NCBI RefSeq assembly: GCF_002592005.1 | Contig: NZ_NVQF01000008.1 | Span: forward strand, 46,513-110,512 | DNA length: 64,000 nt | Origin: Mycolicibacterium palauense | GTDB taxonomy: Bacteria; Actinomycetota; Actinomycetes; Mycobacteriales; Mycobacteriaceae | Reading direction: 5' to 3' | In this document: positions 57,577-64,000 of the stretch, in pieces | How positions within the stretch are numbered: the first letter of the stretch is position 1 | Layout: each line of letters starts with the position of its first letter | The notes under the pieces: model-generated | Databases searched by the model: none | What the model was told of the DNA's origin: nothing | Seen by the model: only the letters and a program-made list of their open reading frames with translations | Translations under genes and position numbers: made by a program

Positions 57577-58949
57577 ACCGGCGAAGCCCGGCCCGCCCGT
57601 TCACGCCCCAGCTGATGTCCCAGGGCGTCGGCGATCCCGGGTGCCCGGAACCGGTGCCCGAGTCCGGCCAGGGCGGCCGGCTCCACCCGCTGGCTGGCCG
57701 CCGCGAGTTCCCGGACCCCGTCGGCGCCCAGCAGCAACCGCGGCCCCAGCGCCGGCACCGGCAGCACCGCGGGGCGGTGCAACACCGCCGCCAGGGCGGC
57801 GGTGTAGTCGCTGTTGCGCACCGGTTCGGGTGCCACGGCGTTGACGGCGCCGCTCATCCGGGCGTCGTAGAGCGCCCGGTAGTAGATGTCGATCAGGTCG
57901 TCCAGGCCGATCCACGACAGCCACTGCCGGCCGGAGCCCAGCCGCCCGCCCAGACCGGCGGAGAACAGCGGCCACAGCAGCCGCAGTGTCCCGCCCCGCG
58001 CGGACTGCACGATGCCGGTGCGGACCCGCACCACCCGCAGACCGCCGTCGGCGGCGGGCGCGGTGGCGGCCTCCCAGTCGGTGACGACATCGGCCAGGAA
58101 ACCGTCTCCGCGGCTTGCGTCCTCGGTCAGGGTCTCGTCGCCGCGGTCATATCCGTAGAACCCGATCGCCGAGGCACCGACGAAGACGCGGGGGCCGTCG
58201 CCGGTGCGCGCGGCGGCCTCGGCCAGCCGCCGTGTCGGCTCGATGCGGCTGTCACGGATGGCGGCCTTGTGGCGCGGGGTGAACCGGCCGGCGATCGACT
58301 CGCCGGCCAGGTGCACGACGGCGTCGACGCCGGCCAGCAGGTCGGGGGCGGGCGCATCCGGTCGCCACTGCCGTTCGTCGGGGCCGGCGGGGGTCCCGCG
58401 CACCAGCCGGACGACCCGGTGTCCGCCGGTGCTCAGCAGCGCGCACAGCGCGGTGCCGACCAGGCCCGAGGAACCCGTCACCGCGACGGTGAGCCGCCCG
58501 GCCCCGGCCGCGGCGGCGTCGCGGTGCGCCCCGAGGTCCTCGGCGAGCTGGCGGTGCCGGTAGTCGAAGGTCGACCTGAGCAGCCGCGCGGGCACGGGCG
58601 TCTCGACCCGGTCCCGCAGCAGGGTGGTGCCGTCGCCACGGTCGGCGAAGTCGTGGGTGTGCCGCCAGTGCCGGATCACCAGCGGCGGCCACGACATCGG
58701 CCCGGCGGCGTCCAACTCGTCGACGAAGCGGCGCGGCGGGTCGTAGGCGGTGGGATCGTGCTGGGCCACCCAGCGCAGTCCGCCGGGCAGACCGAGCACG
58801 GCGCGACCGTCGGCCAGTGAGACCGCCTCCTGTACCGCGGACATGGGCTGCCACGGCGGCAGCAGGCGCTCCAGCGCCCCCGGTCGGGTGTGCCAGGCGA
58901 AGACGTCGTCGATCGGGTGCGCCAGGACGCTGGAGTATTCGATTCCCAT
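57567..58949 (-). CDS. TIGR01777 family oxidoreductase with N-terminal SRPBCC-like domain
   Basis: Two-domain protein (460 aa). Residues about 1-150 resemble a START/SRPBCC ligand-binding domain (MGIEYSSVLAHPIDDVFAWHTRPGALERLLPPW). Residues about 155-450 are an epimerase-like NAD(P)-binding fold of the YfcH/SulA type: VAVTGSSGLVGTALCALLS, VDAVVHLAGESIAGRFT, and FVGASAIGFYGYDRGDETLTED. Related to Rv2216, where it lies elsewhere in M. tuberculosis. It overlaps the convergent GATase gene by 10 bp. Substrate unknown. Confidence 0.9.
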   Translation of the reverse strand: MGIEYSSVLAHPIDDVFAWHTRPGALERLLPPWQPMSAVQEAVSLADGRAVLGLPGGLRWVAQHDPTAYDPPRRFVDELDAAGPMSWPPLVIRHWRHTHDFADRGDGTTLLRDRVETPVPARLLRSTFDYRHRQLAEDLGAHRDAAAAGAGRLTVAVTGSSGLVGTALCALLSTGGHRVVRLVRGTPAGPDERQWRPDAPAPDLLAGVDAVVHLAGESIAGRFTPRHKAAIRDSRIEPTRRLAEAAARTGDGPRVFVGASAIGFYGYDRGDETLTEDASRGDGFLADVVTDWEAATAPAADGGLRVVRVRTGIVQSARGGTLRLLWPLFSAGLGGRLGSGRQWLSWIGLDDLIDIYYRALYDARMSGAVNAVAPEPVRNSDYTAALAAVLHRPAVLPVPALGPRLLLGADGVRELAAASQRVEPAALAGLGHRFRAPGIADALGHQLGRERAGRASPVQD

Positions 58950-59097
58950 GGCACCGGGTGTACCCGCCCGCGTCGCCGGATGAGCGCGGAACGCCGACGG
59001 AAACGGTGACGAATGGCTGACCGAATCTCCGGCGGGAATCTGCGGCCGACTCCACCGGGGAGCGGCACAACGGCACGGCGATGGTGTGCAATGGGGT

Positions 59098-59733
59098 ATG
59101 GACGGGTTGATGTTCGCCGACCGCCGTCATGCCGGGCGGGTGCTGAGCGAGGCGCTGGGCGACTATCGGGGCCGGGCCGGGCTGCTGGTGCTGGGGTTGG
59201 CCCGCGGCGGGGTGCCGGTGGCGGCCGAGGTGGCCACCTCGCTGGGCGCCGAACTCGACGTCGCCGTGGTGCGCAAGCTGGGGGCGCCGGGCCACGAGGA
59301 ACTGGCACTGGGCGCGATCGCCGGTGAGCGGATGGTGCTCAACGAACACCTGATGCGGTCGCTGGGGGTCTCCGAGGACTCGCTGGCGCCGGTGATCGAC
59401 CGCGAACGCCGTGAGTTGGCCCGCCGCGAGACCGCCTACCGGTCGGGACGGCCATCGGCCGACCCGCGCGGCCGCACGGTGATTCTGGTGGACGACGGGC
59501 TGGCCACCGGGGCCAGTATGCGCGCGGCCGTGCTGTCGGTGCGCGATCGCGGCGCCGCGCAGGTGGTGGTGACGGTGCCGACCGCACCGGCCAGTGCAGT
59601 CGACGAATTCGCCGGTATCGCAGATGATTTCGTGTGCCCGGACCTGAGACGGGACTTCATGGCGGTGGGGTATTCCTACCGGGACTTCCACCAGGTCGAC
59701 GACGACGAGGTACGCAGGCTGCTCGACGGCTGA
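59098..59733 (+). CDS. Phosphoribosyltransferase family protein
   Basis: Type I phosphoribosyltransferase-fold protein (211 aa), orthologue of Rv2143. The PRPP motif is VILVDDGLATGASM; the pyrophosphate loop is VVRKLGAPGHEELALGAIA; the hood reads MFADRRHAGRVLSEAL. No base-specific residues are recognised, so it may be a salvage enzyme or regulator. ATG 59098 is preferred to the in-frame 59086. Its stop is 6 bp from the convergent stop of the acidic-tail membrane protein. Confidence 0.88.
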   Translation: MDGLMFADRRHAGRVLSEALGDYRGRAGLLVLGLARGGVPVAAEVATSLGAELDVAVVRKLGAPGHEELALGAIAGERMVLNEHLMRSLGVSEDSLAPVIDRERRELARRETAYRSGRPSADPRGRTVILVDDGLATGASMRAAVLSVRDRGAAQVVVTVPTAPASAVDEFAGIADDFVCPDLRRDFMAVGYSYRDFHQVDDDEVRRLLDG

Positions 59734-59739
59734 GCCGGC

Positions 59740-60411
59740 TCAGTCGCGGTCGCGGTGCTCCTCGCCGCCGGGCTGCCCGGATTCCGACGCCGGTTCTCCG
59801 GTCTCGTCGGTGGCCTCCTCGGTGACCTCCCCGGCGGCCTCAGTGTCCTCGGTGGCCTCAGTCGCCTCGGTGTCCTCGGCGTCCTCAGCGTCCTCGGCGG
59901 TCTCAGTGTCCCCAGCGTCCCCAGCGTCCCCAGCGTCCTCGGCGGAATCGCCGGTCTCCCCCGCCTCCTCGGCCTCCCCCGCGTCCTCGCCCGGCTCCCC
60001 GGACTCGCCGGTCTCCTCCGACGGTGCTTCCTGCGGGGCCTCCGATTCGCCCGCGGGCCCGGCCGCCGACTCGGCTTCCGGTTCTGCGGCGCCACCGGAC
60101 TCATCCACGGTGGTCACGGCATCGGCGGCCGCGGTGGTGGCCACCTCGTCCTCGGGATACTCGGCGTCGAAGTTCTGGTAGGTCTCGTCGATCGCATCAC
60201 CCGATGCGGTACCGGCCTCGTCACCGCCTCCGACCAGGGCGGGCTCGGCCTCGGCGCGATGCCGCTCCCGAATCGCGTCGATGATCAGCAGAATGACCCC
60301 GAGCACGCTGGCCCCGATGCACACCCAGGCCACCAGCTCGTTGCTGGTGACGACCGCGGTGACCAACGACGCCAGGCCGATGACGGCAAGCACCAGCGCA
60401 ACGATCAACAT
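59740..60411 (-). CDS. Membrane protein with long acidic low-complexity tail (Rv2144c-like)
   Basis: A 223-aa protein. Residues 1-50 form two transmembrane helices (MLIVALVLAVIGLASLVTAVV and ELVAWVCIGASVLGVILLII), then a short basic stretch RERHRAE and about 160 residues of Asp/Glu/Ala/Gly/Thr repeats such as EDAGDAGDAGDT and EATEATEDTEAAGEVTEEA. The tail is encoded by short imperfect repeats of GAG/GAC triplets and is probably disordered. Position downstream of wag31 matches Rv2144c, whose function is unknown. The tail length is likely to vary between strains. Confidence 0.85.
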   Translation of the reverse strand: MLIVALVLAVIGLASLVTAVVTSNELVAWVCIGASVLGVILLIIDAIRERHRAEAEPALVGGGDEAGTASGDAIDETYQNFDAEYPEDEVATTAAADAVTTVDESGGAAEPEAESAAGPAGESEAPQEAPSEETGESGEPGEDAGEAEEAGETGDSAEDAGDAGDAGDTETAEDAEDAEDTEATEATEDTEAAGEVTEEATDETGEPASESGQPGGEEHRDRD

Positions 60412-60461
60412 CGATCGATCATCTCCTCCGCGGAACCGGACCGCGCACTACCCGGTTCGGT

Positions 60462-61277
60462 TCAGTTGTTGCCGCGGTTGAACTGGTTGAAGCCGCCGTC
60501 GTTGCCGGCGCCGGAATCGACGGGAGCCGCCGAACCGCGCTGACCGAGCTCCTCCAGCTGGGATTCCAGGTAGGTCTTCAGGCGGGTGCGGTACTCACGT
60601 TCGAAGGTGCGCAGCTGCTCGAGGCGGCCTTCCAGAACGGTGCGCTGCTGGTTGATGGTGCCCATGATCTCCGAGTGCTTGCGCTCGGCATCGGCCTGCA
60701 GGGCGTCGGCCTTCTCCTGGGCCTGCCGCAGCTGGGTCTCCGAGCGGCTCTGCGCATCGGCGAGCATCGACTCGGCCCGCGAGCGCGCGTCGTTGACGGT
60801 GGACTCGGCGGTGCGCTGGGCCTCGCTGATCATCGCGTCGGCGTTGGCCCGGGCATCGGCGAGCATCTTGTCCGACTCCGCCTTGGCGGTGCTGGTCAGG
60901 CGGTCGGCGGTGTCCTGGGCCAGTGCCAGCACCCGCGCCGCCTTGATGTGGGCTTCCTCCCCGGTGGCCGCGGGCGCCGGCGTCGGCGCCGGGGCCTCGT
61001 AGACCGGCTGCACTGGTTCGGGCTCCGGCTCGGGCTCGGGCTGGTAGAGCGGCACCGCCTGGGTGGCCTGCCCGCCGCCGCCGGCGCGGGCCGCGGCCAG
61101 CTCCTGGTCGAGCTCGCTGACCCGCTGGCGCAGGTCGGCGTTCTCCTCGATGAGACGGGTCAGCTCGTTTTCCACCAAGTCGAGGAACGCATCGACCTCG
61201 TCCTCGTTGTAGCCACGCTTACCGATCGGCGGCTTGCTGAACGCCACATTGTGGACGTCGGCTGGTGTCAGCGGCAT
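60462..61277 (-). CDS. wag31: DivIVA-like polar growth protein Wag31
   Basis: Essential coiled-coil protein that marks the cell poles and organises wall growth (271 aa), orthologue of Rv2145c. The membrane-binding N-terminal lobe is [36 protein letters not shown] linker with PEPEPEPEP and a Pro/Ala stretch follows, then a long coiled coil (about 110-245) of the [19 protein letters not shown] type, and a C-terminal FNQFNRGNN. Thr72 (QATQAV) corresponds to Thr73, phosphorylated by PknA/B in M. tuberculosis. AGGGGG 7 nt upstream. Confidence 0.98.
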   Translation of the reverse strand: MPLTPADVHNVAFSKPPIGKRGYNEDEVDAFLDLVENELTRLIEENADLRQRVSELDQELAAARAGGGGQATQAVPLYQPEPEPEPEPVQPVYEAPAPTPAPAATGEEAHIKAARVLALAQDTADRLTSTAKAESDKMLADARANADAMISEAQRTAESTVNDARSRAESMLADAQSRSETQLRQAQEKADALQADAERKHSEIMGTINQQRTVLEGRLEQLRTFEREYRTRLKTYLESQLEELGQRGSAAPVDSGAGNDGGFNQFNRGNN

Positions 61278-61318
61278 TGTCTGCCCCCTCGTTCGTGGAT
61301 GGTCGAGCCGATCTCACA

Positions 61319-61324
61319 CTATTA
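61319..61324 (-). promoter_or_regulatory. Candidate -10 element of wag31
   Basis: TAATAG (minus strand) in the otherwise G+C-rich leader 42 bp before the wag31 start, followed by GTGTGAG where transcription could begin. The 285-bp gap to yggT (61278-61562) also has an A+T-rich patch with a run of six T at 61428-61433 in plus-strand terms. No convincing -35 is seen, and no other gene lies there. Confidence 0.35.
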
Positions 61325-61562
61325 GAGCGAGCGACCCGGGTGGTAGCCGTGGAGTAACTGGCGTCCATCCTGTCACACCAGACCCGCCGGTTGCGCCTGA
61401 GGTCGATAATTAAGAGTGAATTTCAATCTTTTTTGCCCGGCTTTTCGGCGTGGCGGCCACCGAAAACGACCTTTTCGAGGTATACGCGGCGCGCGCGGAG
61501 CCCGTCGGCTAAGCGCGATGCCAGCCGAATACCATCCGCATGCCAGCCCCGGGAGCGACGGG

Positions 61563-61865
61563 TCACACGGCGGCCGAGGCAGCCGCCGAGTAGGCCAGCT
61601 GCATACCGAAGAAGACCACCAGCAGCAGGACCATGATGGACAGGTCGAACCGGATGGCGCCGATCGTCAGCTGCGGAATGATCCGTCGCAGCAGCTTCAC
61701 GGGGGGATCCGTCACCGTCAGGATCACCTCCAGGATCACCACGGTGAAGCCGCGCGGGCGCCAATCCCGGCTGAACGACCGGATGAACTCGACGATGACC
61801 CGGGCGATCAACAGGAGCCAGAAAACGAACAGCGCGAAGTACAGGACCTGAAAGAACAGCGCCAA
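61563..61865 (-). CDS. YggT family membrane protein
   Basis: Small membrane protein (100 aa, two YggT repeats), orthologue of Rv2146c, always in the ftsZ-sepF-wag31 neighbourhood. It has FFQVLYFALFVFWLLLIARVIVEFIRSFSRDWRP and the second YggT half TDPPVKLLRRIIPQLTIGAIRFDLSIMVLL. TTG 61865 gives a protein of the usual length and N-terminus and has an AGG 6 nt upstream. ATG 61907 would add 14 hydrophilic residues and is the alternative. Confidence 0.88.
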   Translation of the reverse strand: MALFFQVLYFALFVFWLLLIARVIVEFIRSFSRDWRPRGFTVVILEVILTVTDPPVKLLRRIIPQLTIGAIRFDLSIMVLLLVVFFGMQLAYSAAASAAV

Positions 61866-62033
61866 CGAATGCCTGACCTTACTGAGGACGTGTGATGTTG
61901 CCGACATCGCCCGTGCGACGGGACGGTGCCGGCGAATCCGACTCCGTCAGCCTACCTTCGGCCGATTCGGCGGGGCGCCGCGGAGTCCCCGGCGTCGGCC
62001 CTCACCGATGGACGGCCCTGATCGGCGGGCGAA

Positions 62034-62708
62034 TCACTGGTAGGCGTAGAACCCGGCCTCGGCCATCCGGCGCCGCTCCTCGGGGGTGACCTCGACATCG
62101 GCCGGCGACAGCAGGAACACCTTGGTCGCGACCTTGTCGAAGGAACCCCGCAACGCGAACGCCAGTCCGGCGGCGAAGTCGACGAGCCGCTTGGCGTCGG
62201 CGTTGTCCATCGACACCAGGTCCATGATCACCGGGGTGCCGTCACGGAAGCGCTCGCCGATGGTGCGGGCCTCGCTGTAGTCCTTGGGACGAAGCGTGGT
62301 GATCTTCGACAGCGGGCTGCCCTCGTCGAAGAGCATCTGCATCCGGCGGGGGTCCATCGCCAGTGCACCGCGGGTCGGGCCGCCACCGCGCATCGACCCC
62401 AGTCGCGGGGTCGCGCGCTCGAACTCGCGGGGACGGAAGCGGGGTTCGCGCGGCTCACGGGGATCGTCGAGGCCGTAGCCGCCCCGATAGCCGGGCTGGT
62501 AGTCCATCTCGCCGTGCGGATCGTCGTAGTCGCGGTCGTCCATGCGCTCGCCGTAGCGGCCACGGTCGTAGCCGTCGTCGGCGAAACGCTCTCCGCGGCG
62601 GGCATATCCACGCCCGTGCCCGCGGTCGTCATCGTCGTAGTACTCGTCGTCGTAGTCCTCCAACGGAGCCATTCCGAAGTAGGCCTTGACCTTGTGCAGT
62701 GTGCTCAT
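62034..62708 (-). CDS. sepF: Cell division protein SepF
   Basis: FtsZ membrane anchor (224 aa), orthologue of Rv2147c. An N-terminal amphipathic helix ([15 protein letters not shown]) is followed by a linker rich in Asp, Tyr, Gly and Arg (about residues 20-105) and the C-terminal alpha/beta SepF core ([53 protein letters not shown]). Its place between yggS and yggT is typical. Confidence 0.95.
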   Translation of the reverse strand: MSTLHKVKAYFGMAPLEDYDDEYYDDDDRGHGRGYARRGERFADDGYDRGRYGERMDDRDYDDPHGEMDYQPGYRGGYGLDDPREPREPRFRPREFERATPRLGSMRGGGPTRGALAMDPRRMQMLFDEGSPLSKITTLRPKDYSEARTIGERFRDGTPVIMDLVSMDNADAKRLVDFAAGLAFALRGSFDKVATKVFLLSPADVEVTPEERRRMAEAGFYAYQ

Positions 62709-62775
62709 CGCGTGGACCCTTCTGAAGCTCTGAGGACTTTGGTGCGTGTGATGAAGATGTGACTGGAGTGACTAC

Positions 62776-63543
62776 TCACGGTGACGTTAGCGGGCGAGAT
62801 CCCAATAAGGCGGTTCCGACACGCACACAGGTGGATCCATGTTTCACCGCCGCCTCCAGATCGCCCGACATGCCCGCGGACAGACCGAGACGCTGCTGGT
62901 AGTCGGTCTGTACCCGGTCCCGCTCGGCGGCCAGCCTGGCGTACCCGGCGTCGGGTTCGCTGCCCAGCGGCGGCACCGCCATCAGCCCCACGAACTCCAG
63001 CCCGTCGGCGTCGTGCACCTGCGCGCACAGCGCGTCGACCTGCTCGCGGGCGCCGATGTCCACCCCGCCGCGGCTGGTGTCACCGTCCAGGCTGATCTGC
63101 ACGAAGACCCGCAGCGGTGCGCTGCGCCGGCCCTCCGAAAGCGCTTTGGCCGCAGCGTTTCCCAGCGCCGTGGCGACGCGTTGGCTGCTCACCGAATGCG
63201 CCGCGTCGGCCCATGACACGATCGACCTGGCCTTGTTGCGCTGGATCTGGCCGACCATGTGCCAGTGCACGCCCGCGGGAAGGATCCCGGCGAGCTCGCC
63301 GGCCTTGGCCGCGGCCTCCTGGTCGCGGGACTCCCCGAAGGACCGGCACCCCAGCTCGGCCAGCGCGGCGACGTCGGAGGCCGGGAAGAACTTGGTGACC
63401 GGCAGCAGCTCGATCTCGTCCGGGCTGCGCCCGGCCTGGTGCGCCGCGCGGTGCAGCCGGTCGGTCAGGTGGGCCAGCGCGCTGCGCAGCGCGGCCTTGC
63501 GCTCGGCGGAGGCGATCGTGTCCCCCGCTCTCGTGCCCGTCAC
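62776..63543 (-). CDS. YggS-type pyridoxal-phosphate homeostasis protein
   Basis: PLP-binding protein (255 aa), orthologue of Rv2148c, which buffers free PLP. It has the TIM-barrel PLP Lys in LLPVTKFFP and conserved segments FGESRDQEAAAK, WHMVGQIQRNKARSIV and HGSTCVRVGTALLG. GTG 63543 overlaps the pgeF stop (GTGA); a second GTG at 63552 would add three residues. Confidence 0.93.
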   Translation of the reverse strand: MTGTRAGDTIASAERKAALRSALAHLTDRLHRAAHQAGRSPDEIELLPVTKFFPASDVAALAELGCRSFGESRDQEAAAKAGELAGILPAGVHWHMVGQIQRNKARSIVSWADAAHSVSSQRVATALGNAAAKALSEGRRSAPLRVFVQISLDGDTSRGGVDIGAREQVDALCAQVHDADGLEFVGLMAVPPLGSEPDAGYARLAAERDRVQTDYQQRLGLSAGMSGDLEAAVKHGSTCVRVGTALLGSRPLTSP

Positions 63544-63936
63544 TGGAACCACACCAGCGAGGCCAGCCGGCCCGTCGGGGCGTCACGGCGGTGACTGAAC
63601 AGGGCCGGATCGGCCACCGTGCAGCGCGGATCGACATCGATCGCACCGATCCCCAGCTCACGCAGCTGACGGGTGATCCCGGCGCGAAGGTCCAGTCCCG
63701 GCGTGCCCTTGGCGGTGCGTGTGCGGCTGCCGGGCAGGACGGCCTCCACCTCGTCGGCCATCGGCGCGGGGACCTCGTAGTTGACCCCGCTGACCGCCGG
63801 CCCCAGCAGCACCGAGATGTCGGCGACGTCGGCTCCGGCCTTGGTCATCGCCTCCACCGTGCGCACCACGATGCCCTTGGCCGCGCCCACCCGCCCGGCG
63901 TGCGCCGCGCCCACCACCCCGGCACGCGCATCGGCC
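63540..63936 (-). CDS. pgeF: PgeF/YfiH polyphenol oxidase-like (laccase domain), 5' end missing
   Basis: C-terminal 132 residues of the peptidoglycan-editing factor PgeF (YfiH, DUF152), orthologue of Rv2149c. Metal and purine-site residues are visible: HAGRVGAAKGIV, and CTVADPALFSHRRDAPTGR with Cys and His ligands. The frame continues to 63953, but the last codons (MCIRAR) are read from sequencing adapter, so the true gene ends at the junction at about 63936. Its stop overlaps the yggS start. Confidence 0.93.
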
Positions 63937-64000
63937 CTGGCTCTTATACACATCCGACGCTGCCGACGATCCTCCTTTGGTCGCTCTCGGCGGCCGCCGG
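63937..64000. other. Illumina Nextera adapter sequence (contaminant, not genomic)
   Basis: Bases 63937-63955 match the reverse complement of the Tn5 mosaic end (CTGTCTCTTATACACATCT) at 17 of 19 positions, and 63956-63969 match the read-1 adapter remainder GACGCTGCCGACGA exactly. After an index-sized gap, 63979-64000 resemble the reverse complement of the P5 primer (CTCGGTGGTCGCCG) with scattered errors. The contig must end at about 63936. Confidence 0.97.

Noticed and set aside
63937..63953. Genuine start MCIRAR for the PgeF protein
   Set aside because: These codons come from the adapter (CTCTTATACACATC read backwards), not from the genome.

Overview
The window is high-G+C actinobacterial DNA, and its backbone gene order is that of a mycobacterium, most likely a fast-growing environmental Mycolicibacterium. 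The evidence is the run hisE-hisG, metH, PAC2 protein, mshC, cysQ, the Rv2133c/Rv2134c/Rv2135c-like genes, uppP, lppL, pyrD, PEBP protein, M20 peptidase, Rv2143/Rv2144c-like genes, wag31, yggT, sepF, yggS and yfiH/pgeF, which matches the Rv2121c-Rv2149c stretch of M. tuberculosis. Mycothiol synthesis (mshC) and polar-growth genes (wag31, sepF) fit the same group. No phage, insertion sequence, rRNA or CRISPR was found; one tRNA (Leu, GAG) is present.

Accessory modules sit between the backbone blocks. (a) 213-4560: an NtaA/DmoA-type flavin monooxygenase followed by a complete iron-chelate-type ABC importer. (b) 7702-15678: a cobalt-type nitrile hydratase locus with beta, alpha and a His-tailed accessory protein, a DUF1097 membrane protein, MarR and AmiC-like regulators, a divergent acetamidase/formamidase and a CbiMNQO cobalt importer. 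Together these would turn nitriles into amides and then acid plus ammonia, with a dedicated supply of the metal. (c) 16073-20624: a GntR-controlled MFS transporter, a sugar porter and a HAD phosphatase. (d) 25805-28250: a TetR regulator and an unusual two-domain flavoprotein joining a FAD monooxygenase to an F420-type nitroreductase domain. (e) 31975-37062: a 51-bp tandem repeat array and a full arginine deiminase operon (arcD-arcA-arcB-arcC). (f) 46346-55434: nitrate assimilation, with a nitrate reductase fused to its own flavodoxin/FAD reductase, a nitrate/nitrite transporter, an uncharacterised 117-residue protein and NirBD nitrite reductase, preceded by a GlnR-like box.

Nitrogen scavenging is the common theme: nitriles, amides, arginine and nitrate all lead to ammonia or carbamoyl phosphate. 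Cobalt is a second link, since it serves the nitrile hydratase and, as cobalamin, MetH. Several strong palindromes near regulator genes (18025-18066, 28227-28250, 9397-9409) and a motif shared by the nitrile hydratase/amidase and cobalt-importer control regions give testable regulatory links.

The last 64 bases (63937-64000) are not genomic. They match the reverse complement of the Illumina Nextera mosaic end, adapter, an index-sized gap and a degraded P5 sequence. The contig therefore ends inside pgeF at about 63936.
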